From Rosa chinensis (taxonomy: Eukaryota > Streptophyta > Magnoliopsida > Rosales > Rosaceae): a stretch of 64,000 nucleotides of DNA. Made by a program: the position numbers and the translations under genes. The notes beneath the pieces were generated by a model, which was not told where the DNA came from, did not search any database, and was given only the letters and a program-made list of their open reading frames with translations. Positions 57,097 to 64,000 of this stretch are shown here, piece by piece; the stretch's first letter is position 1; the number at the start of each line of letters is the position of its first letter. The stretch lies in assembly GCF_002994745.2 (NCBI RefSeq), contig NC_037088.1, forward strand, positions 55,774,397 to 55,838,396. Reading direction: 5' to 3'.

Positions 57097-59156
57097 TGAT
57101 GCGCTAAAAAGCAAGCGCGCAATTTAACCCTGAAAATATCGTTAGTAGTATAAGTAAATAGGGATCGTTCTATTCCGGGGATTGAGGGTACACCTGTCAT
57201 TGTCAAACAATTAAACAATTAAAATTAAAACAAAGTATAATATTCACAAAGATATTCAAAAGTATAAACATTATTTACGAAAAAGGGGGGATTTTGTTTT
57301 TGGTTTTTTTGAAAATAAAACTAAGTTAACAAAATAATTAAAATGCAAAAACATAAAAATACAAATGGAGTGAGAGAACAAAGATAAAAAACCGAAACAT
57401 ATGATTAAAATTGATTCAAACCCTAATATTGTTCATCTAAGTCATGAGAGAGGAGTTGATCATGTGAAACGTTAAAAGCAAACAATTTCCCATATTTTAC
57501 TTTTCAATGCTAATTAATCTAAGTGAAAGCACCTAGATTAATCCTATTAAACATGCAATCAAACCCTAGAAAGCTAGTCAATCATGTCATGTTTAACGCA
57601 TTACACATAGAGAAAGGCTATCAACTCAAGTGTACAACTTAGTATGGAAAAGTTCACCTAATTGCAATCCTCTTTAATTAAATTCGGTCTTTGCACAAAA
57701 CCTTTACTACTTTGATTCAAGTTTACACAAAACGAAAAGTCGATTTCATGTTCTCAAACCTAGCACCATTCATATCAAAACCCTACGTGTTTGCAACCAC
57801 ATAAAATTAAAATACAAAAGCTATCTATAACGCCAATTTAATTAAACAAACTCACATAAGCAACTCTCGAATCACAATATATGAATCTGAAAATTCTCAA
57901 TTAATCATAAAGCAACATAAAAATCAACATATAGAAATCACAACTTTATCTCAAAACATATAAACGGGCTTTAAACTTTGCCCTTAACATTATTTGTTAA
58001 CTAGAATTCATAGTTCTACAAATCTAAACAAAGAGAACCAAAAGAAATTACAAGGAAAAAGATAGAATTACACCATGAAGGGAGTGGATGATGAAGAGCT
58101 TGAGACATTGATCTTGAATCTTTAAAGCAAGACTTCACTATCACGGCACAAGGTGGATGATGACGGCTAGGAGGCTTCATGGCTTCTTCTTCTCTTCTTC
58201 TCTTTGCTTAAAAATGCAGAAACTTAAAACTAGAGAATGGAGAGAAAAATGGAAAGGAAATGGAGAGACAAAGAAGATGAGATGGATGAAGGAATATGTT
58301 TTAGAGTGAGAGGAGAAGGTGTTTATATAGGGAAGAGAAAGAAGAGTGAAATTGGAAAAGATGGAGTAAATTAGTGTGAGTAATGATGGTGAAAACATGA
58401 TGATTACACCCCAAAACATGGAATGTTTTTGGGTGATGATGATGGTGGATTAGTGTGAGAAATGATGGAGAAAACATGATGATTACACCCTAAAACATGG
58501 AATGTTTTTGGGTGATGATGATGGTGGATTAGTGTGAGAAATGATGGAGAAATCATGATGATTACACCCTAAAACATGGAATGTTTTTGGGTGATGATGA
58601 TGGTGGATTTCCTACTCATTTACTTCAATTTTATCTCCACCGAAAGTTTAGATTCTGCCCAAGACTTCTTCATAACAAATATTCCCCCATGAATGTAGAT
58701 TACTGTGGTAAAATTTCAGAATGTATTGCCATGTGGTTGGGCCGGAAATGCTGCTGGACCTCTTACAGGTCCAGTTTTCCAGTTTTGCTTATGTAGAAAA
58801 TTGGGCTGATTGTTTGAAGGCCTTCCACTCATAGTTTGCTCTGGCACTCTTCATAAGAAATGATCCTTGGGCTTTCTAGAATGAATTTGGAAAGTTTCAA
58901 CTCATTTGAAGTTCGGATGGTTAGTCTGCCACTCCTCATTTCTTGTCTAGCTCGCTTTCTCATTGGCTCAATTTCTCCAAGACACGCTTTCTCAGGCCAA
59001 AATGCTCATTTTAGGGCCAAACAGCTCATTTCATCATCATCTACTCCAATGTACCTAAAAAATAGAAATTGAGTTAAAAATCGATTCGTTAAGGAATTAA
59101 CTAAGCAAAATGTGAGGAATTAACTATTAAAATACCGCATTAAAATGCTCCTATCA
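57097..59156 (-). mobile_element. Solo LTR of the WUS-element family, inverted, in a CNGC exon
   Basis: 2060 bp, TGATGCGCTA to GCTCCTATCA on the plus strand, TSD CATCT (57092-57096 and 59157-59161). It is the reverse complement of the family seen at 23045 and 38971. It interrupts the exon coding VVILIFFSKMRG; copy A has the uninterrupted site at 33335-33360. Confidence 0.94.
58372..58608. repeat. 79-bp tandem repeat in the solo LTR, three copies
   Basis: TGATTACACC recurs at 58401, 58480 and 58559, a constant 79-bp period. Units include AACATGGAATGTTTTTGGGT. Not present in the other two LTR locations. Confidence 0.93.
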
Positions 59157-60601
59157 CATCTTCTTTTCAAAAATGAGGGGCGTGAGATCTTTGAATACAA
59201 GGAAGCTTCTGAGCTTTCTTGTTCTGGTGCAATATGTTCCACGGGTCCTTCGCATCTACCTATCGTGCAAGGAACCTAAAAAGTCTTCCAAAGAAGAGAT
59301 TGCAACATGGGTCAAAGGTGTACTCAACTTCTTTATGTACATCCTTGCCAGTCATGTAAGTGTCAATCTCTCATGCTTTATTTGAACTTCGTTTGCTGTT
59401 ATTATATGTTGATGAACCACTGACTTGGTTGGATTTCTTGGTAAAGGTTTAGGGTCTTAAATAACCGAATCTCTTAATGAATGGAAAACAGAGACATGTT
59501 GCAAAATGATCATCATGACAACAATGGAAATAGTAGTATAACTCATCCCAGACCTGCCAAAATTTAACGCCAATCAATTAGTAGTACATGTTGAAGCTTT
59601 GATTTTATGAGAACCTATTGATATTATTTGATTTCCAGGACCCTTAAGTGAAGTTACATTTTTCTATATTGTTCAGAAGTCTGATCCAACCAACTTGTTG
59701 GTCCTTTAGGTACTTGGAGCTTGTTGGTACTTTTTTGCTATTGAAAGACTCACAAATTGTTGGCAACATGCCTGTCAAAATGAAAATGGATGTGTTCCTA
59801 GTACCTTTGACTGTCACGATCACAATTCACTGAGAAATACAACATCACTGAATGACTTATGCCCAGTAGATCCACCAAATGCAAAGTTGTTTGATTTTGT
59901 TAGAATTTGTGGCTTTGATACCACTTTTGGAATTTGGTGCGGAAGCTTTAGTAGTAGTGGGCTAGGATAATGTGTTTATGAAAAGATATTTAGGAGCTAG
60001 AAGTTGGGAGAAGATGTGATTAGAACAACTATATTAGGAGGATTTGATTTTGAGGAGAAGTAGAGGAGGGAATGGAACTTTCAATTGTATTGCCTAACTT
60101 GCTTCTTGTTCTTTCTTTTTCTCTCTTCCATTCTTGATTACAATGGTACATCACATATTTATAGACCTCGATGGATCATTCTAGACCTTCCTAGACTTGT
60201 TAGATATTCTAGACCTTGATTACACTAATTCCATGATTAATTTAGAACCTTGTCACAATTTCATGATAATTCTAGAGACTTCCTACACCTACTTACATGA
60301 TAACTCTAGAAACTTCTTGAACTAGCTAAAATGTTCATTCTAGATCATATTCTAGATTACTCTAGCAACTCTTGGACTTCTCTTGATTGATGGAGATTAT
60401 TTTAGATGATCAATGTGCATTAACTTTCAACACTCCTCCGTAATGCACATTGATGATGCTCCGAGCAATCTCGTAGCAATTCAAGTCTTGATCTTGGAAG
60501 TGCCTTGGCCAAGGTGTTCTCGCTCTTGCTTTCTTTTTCCATGGCCTTCCTTCTGCTTTCTTCTTCATCGCAACTTCAAAACTTTTTGGTTGTGGAGGAT
60601 T

Positions 60602-61225
60602 TCAACTCCCTACTTTATTTGCTTGACGTGGTAGAGTCCTCGACTGCTTTTTCTCTAGGAAAATATTTTTCTTCTTGACTTCTGCTCTCATGGCCATTTG
60701 TTGCCATTGGATGGGGAAATTTCTATTTTTCATCCTTATTTTGAATATCAACCTTCTTTTCTTGTCAAATATTTTGCAGAAGTCTCCATGAAATAATATA
60801 GCATAACCATTTTCCATCATTTGTCCGACACTTAGGAGATTATGCTTCAAGCTAGGAACTAATAGAACATCATTAATCTTTTTAGTTCCTAAATTAGTCG
60901 GGATGGAAATCGTACCTTTGCCTTTAGTTTTCACAATTTCTCCATTTCCTACTTTCACTTGAGACTTCTGTGAAGTATCAAGTTTGGAGAAAATGGTTTT
61001 GTCTCCAGACATATGATTGCTGCAGCTGCTATCCACGTACCACTTCGTGACATGCATAGAAGAGTTGCTCATCTTGCTCATTTTCTTCTGAAAAATCTGC
61101 TCAGTGATTTTTCTTGAGGAAACAATTTTCGTCAATATGACCAAATTTGTTGCAGTTTCTGCATTTTGGTTTTGCCCGAAACCAACAATATTTTTCTTGA
61201 TGATTATTTTTGTGGCAGATTCCAC
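60602..61225 (-). pseudogene. copia protease and pre-integrase remnant
   Basis: Carries WYVDSSCSNHMSG, where the usual protease triad DSG reads DSS, then VGNGEIVKTKGKGTI and LLVPSLKHNLLSVGQM. The zinc knuckle expected just upstream is lost to a frame change between gag and this piece. It ends in a stop at 60602 with no integrase behind it. Confidence 0.85.
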
Positions 61226-61249
61226 ATGGAGAATAATTTATTTTCTCGT

Positions 61250-62002
61250 TTATATCTTTTTTATTTGCCCAATATTTGGGTCTATCTCCTCCTCTAAAAA
61301 ATTCTTCAAACTTCTTTCATTTTTCTGAGATCGAATATTGAGTTTAGATCGGAATGCACTTTCTATAGGACTTTCATTCCGACTACTCAATCTTTTCTCA
61401 TAAGCTTCTAAAGAGCCTATTAATTCTGTCACCGAAATAGTTGTCATGTCTTTAGAATTTTCGATGGCAGTAACTATTGGGTCATATTTTTCAGTGAGGC
61501 TAATGAGTATTTTTTCAACTACTCTAGTCTCACTAATATTTTCACCATAGGCTCTTAATTGATTTACTATTTCCTTTAACCGGGAATAGTAATCTTTTAC
61601 GATCTCAGAATCTTTCATTTTCAAATTTTCTAACTCTCTCCTCATTGTTTGTAGTTTAACGGAACATACCTTTGCCGTCCCTTGAAACTCCTCCTTTAGT
61701 AGATCCCAAGCTTCTTTTGATGTGGTAGCTCCCATGATTCTTGAAAAATCTGTATCGTCCACTGCTTGTTGAATGGCGAAGAGAGCACTAGCATCTCTTA
61801 ATTTTTCTTTCTTTTCTTGCCTCAATTGCTCCACCGTCGGATTTTCTGGAGTCGAGAATCCTTTCTCTACTATGTCCCATAGATCTTGAGACATAAAGAA
61901 GGTTCCCATCTTGATACTCCAAAAATCATAGTTTTCTCCCTTGAAGATGGGAAGAGGAATTGATGTTTGGTTGGAGGTGGAGGTAGACATGGTGGAAGAC
62001 AC
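61250..62002 (-). CDS. copia gag (UBN2-type), open frame
   Basis: 250 residues starting MSSTMSTSTSNQTSIPLP at the expected distance after the PBS. It has the copia gag pattern: PIFKGENYDFWSIKM, SKEAWDLLKEEFQG, LQTMRRELENLKMKDSE, EKILISLTEKYDPIV. The frame is uninterrupted although the rest of pol is gone. Gag alone could package element RNA if supplied with enzymes in trans. The frame ends at 61250 before the usual zinc knuckle. Confidence 0.85.
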   Translation of the reverse strand: MSSTMSTSTSNQTSIPLPIFKGENYDFWSIKMGTFFMSQDLWDIVEKGFSTPENPTVEQLRQEKKEKLRDASALFAIQQAVDDTDFSRIMGATTSKEAWDLLKEEFQGTAKVCSVKLQTMRRELENLKMKDSEIVKDYYSRLKEIVNQLRAYGENISETRVVEKILISLTEKYDPIVTAIENSKDMTTISVTELIGSLEAYEKRLSSRNESPIESAFRSKLNIRSQKNERSLKNFLEEEIDPNIGQIKKI

Positions 62003-62887
62003 AAATCAACGCCCCAAATTTGATCGAAGAAAGCTCTAATACCACTGTTAGAATTTGTGGCTTTGATACCACTTTTGGAATTTGGTGTGGAAGCTTTAGT
62101 AGTAGTGGGCTAGGATAATGTGTTTAGGAAAAGATATTTAGGAGCTAGAAGTTGGGAGAAGATGTGATTAGAACAACTATATTAGGAGGATTTGATTTTG
62201 AGGAGAAGTAGAGGAGGGAATGGAACTTTCAATTGTATTGCTTAACTTGCTTCTTGTTCTTTCTTTTTCTCTCTTCCATTCTTGATTACAAGGGTACATC
62301 ACATATTTATAGACCTCGATGGATCATTCTAGACCTTCCTAGACTTGTTAGATATTCTAGACCTTGATTACACTAATTCCATGATTAATTTAGAACCTTG
62401 TCACCATTACATGATAATTCTAGAGACTTCCTACACCTACTTACATGATAACTCTAGAAACTTCTTGCACTAGCTAAAATGTTCATTCTAGATCATATTC
62501 TAGATTACTCTAGCAACCCTTGGACTTCTCTTGATTGATGGAGATTATTTTAGATGATCAATGTGCATTAACTGTCAACAGATTTTGGTATCTTTCTTGA
62601 TGTCCTTCAGTCTGGTATACTGGGATCAACAGATTATCCAAAGAAGTTGTCGAACTGTTTCTGGTGGGGCCTGCGAAATCTTAGGTCTGTACTAATGATC
62701 AAATTCGTTCTTATTAAATTTAGTTTACTCTAAATTTGTATCTGAAATAAGATATTTATCCATTTCATTTTGCAGTTCTCTTGGTTCAAATCTCCAGACC
62801 AGTACCAATACATGGGAAAACCTCTTTGAGACTCTAATTTCTATTATCGGCTTGCTACTTTTTCTATATCTTATTGGAAATTTGCAG

Positions 62888-63449
62888 GTTGGTACAAGTC
62901 TGTATGCATAAATTCTTCAAGCTTAATGTTGAGACTCTGTATATTTTGTTCTTCGCATTTGAGTAGCATTTATTTATGCTTAGGAAAGACCATCACTTGT
63001 TCACAGCTCAAATGATAAACTAGGAAGACTTTGATCTCTGTGAAAATTCATGATCTGTTGTGCAGCATATCATAGAGCCTGACCATTCATTCCTGCCCCC
63101 CTTGTATGTTTAGTATACTTGATGAAAATATATGACTGCAGATTCCATCTGTACGTGTTTCAATTACAATCAAATGTATGCTGAATTCTTGGTTATGATA
63201 TGCCTGATGGTCAAAATATGAAACCCCTGTTGATTTCGTAAGTATTTTTTTATGGGATTAGATTCATGCACGGTAACATCAATCTTAGTTTTTATAGTTG
63301 TTCGAAACATTAATTTTCACTCAACATATGATATGGGATGCAGACATTGCAAGCCCTGTGAATTCTTAAAAAATGTAATGATTGTAGATCCCATTTACAT
63401 TTTTTGTATTAATCGATCATCAACTGAATCTCTACTTCTTGTGGAATAG
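62888..63449 (+). other. CNGC intron
   Basis: AT-rich intron between the S6 exon and the C-linker exon. It holds no gene or element that I can identify. Confidence 0.7.
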
Positions 63450-64000
63450 ATGTATATGCAGACGGATGCTGCAGTATTAGAGTCGAACAGACACAAGAGG
63501 AAAATCAAAAGGGCTGTGGAAAAGAAAGGTCGAGAGTTAGACTTGTGGTTATTGAAAAATGGCATCCCTAGTAGAAGAAAAAATGAGATGATGGAAAGGG
63601 TACAGCAAGAGCTTGCCGAAAGGAGAAATGTTGATGTGGAAAACATTCTCTCTATTCTTCCTGAGGAACTTCAGAGCTATATCAAAAATTTGTTGCCATT
63701 GGCTAGGCTAAAGAAAGTAAAGTAACCGGAAGACAAATTCGTTTTAAAACCATGATCACTTTGATAACATGTCCATATTTCAGCATGTTCCATCCTAGTA
63801 GAACTTCATAGTTATATGTTTCATTAATATCAGTACCTGTTAATAACCAGTTTTCTCAAATTCACAGGTACCACTGCTTCAAACTATGGATGAAGAAGTA
63901 TTGAAAGAAATCAGTGAGTATCTTGAACCCAAAAAATTTGAGATTACTGGGCGGGAATATCTTTCTAGAGATGGGGAACCACTAGAAAAGATGATATTCA

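Larger units (their letters stand above)
59898..62580 (-). mobile_element. Small non-autonomous copia element (gag and protease only)
   Basis: 2683 bp in minus orientation. Both LTRs are 535 bp (59898-60432 and 62046-62580). TSD GATTT (59893-59897 and 62581-62585). The PBS reads TGGTATTAGAGC on the minus strand (62044-62033). The internal region holds gag and a protease/pre-integrase piece and then ends at the PPT side. Integrase, RT and RNase H are missing. LTRs differ at about nine positions by eye. Confidence 0.95.
54667..62806. repeat. Segmental duplication, copy B (with two insertions)
   Basis: Pairs with 5768-42424. Subtracting the solo LTR and the small copia element (each with one TSD) leaves 3387 bp. 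Copy B keeps the empty sites of all five primary copy A insertions. Confidence 0.93.
56083..64000 (+). pseudogene. CNGC: CNGC-like channel pseudogene, copy B (runs off the right edge)
   Basis: Exons by eye: about 56083-56774 (N-terminus to S3), 57081-59355 with a solo LTR inside, 59710-62694 with a copia element inside, 62776-62887 (pore helix and S6: SLGSNLQTSTNTWENLFETL), 63450-63716 (C-linker: ELDLWLLKNGIP, VENILSILPEELQ), and 63868 onward (start of the CNBD: VPLLQTMDEEVLKEISEYLE). Plant CNGCs are tetrameric plasma-membrane cation channels. This copy is dead: in-frame TGA at 56197-56199 (shared with copy A), an 8-bp insertion near 56490-56500 that shifts the frame, and two LTR-element insertions in exons. 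The exons right of 62695 look clean. The start codon is not certain. Confidence 0.88.

Overview
This window is nuclear DNA from a eudicot plant. It holds multi-exon GT-AG genes, a plant-type MAEA gene, plant cyclic nucleotide-gated channel (CNGC) sequences, and nested plant LTR retrotransposons of the Ty3/gypsy Tat and copia groups. A Rosaceae source such as strawberry or rose is my guess from the gene mix; it is not proven. Roughly three quarters of the window is transposon sequence. All coordinates and splice sites were read by eye.

Layout. 1-2956: the likely 5' leader of a minus-strand gene that lies off the left edge, two copies of a 172-bp MITE, and a small retroposed insert with target-site duplications (TSDs). 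2957-6290: an intact seven-exon MAEA (GID/CTLH E3 ligase) gene, the only clearly intact host gene. 5768-42424 and 54667-62806 are the two copies (A and B) of one roughly 3.4-kb segmental duplication. It spans the last two MAEA exons, an intergenic stretch and most of a CNGC gene. Copy A has been swollen to 36.7 kb by a 4.6-kb LINE, a 20.6-kb Tat element that itself carries a 9-kb nested LTR element, a 5.5-kb copia element and two solo LTRs. Copy B has been swollen to 8.1 kb by a solo LTR and a small gag-only copia element. For every one of these insertions the other copy keeps the empty site, so the order of events and the TSDs can be read directly. 42425-50299: further debris (a foldback element, a 2.6-kb solo LTR, and a MULE with a hAT MITE inside its terminal repeat). 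50300-52612: a broken gene built only from CNGC C-linker and cyclic-nucleotide-binding parts. 52746-54666: copia and Tat-like fragments with tandem repeats. 54667-64000: copy B and the continuing CNGC pseudogene, which runs off the right edge.

The most striking object is the nested element at 23045-31993. It has near-identical LTRs of about 2 kb, a GGTAC TSD, a PBS and a PPT, but no gag-pol. Instead it carries an intact, intronless WUSCHEL-type homeobox gene on the antisense strand (26225-26896). That gene keeps its homeodomain, WUS box, EAR motif and a TATA-like promoter. A 176-codon sense ORF of unknown function (27497-28027) sits next to it. By eye the two LTRs differ by only about three substitutions plus a few indels, so the insertion looks very young. 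I see it as a retrotransposon that has captured a stem-cell regulator. The outer Tat element also carries an antisense multi-exon gene of the 'putative gypsy type transposase' (PF04195-like) kind.
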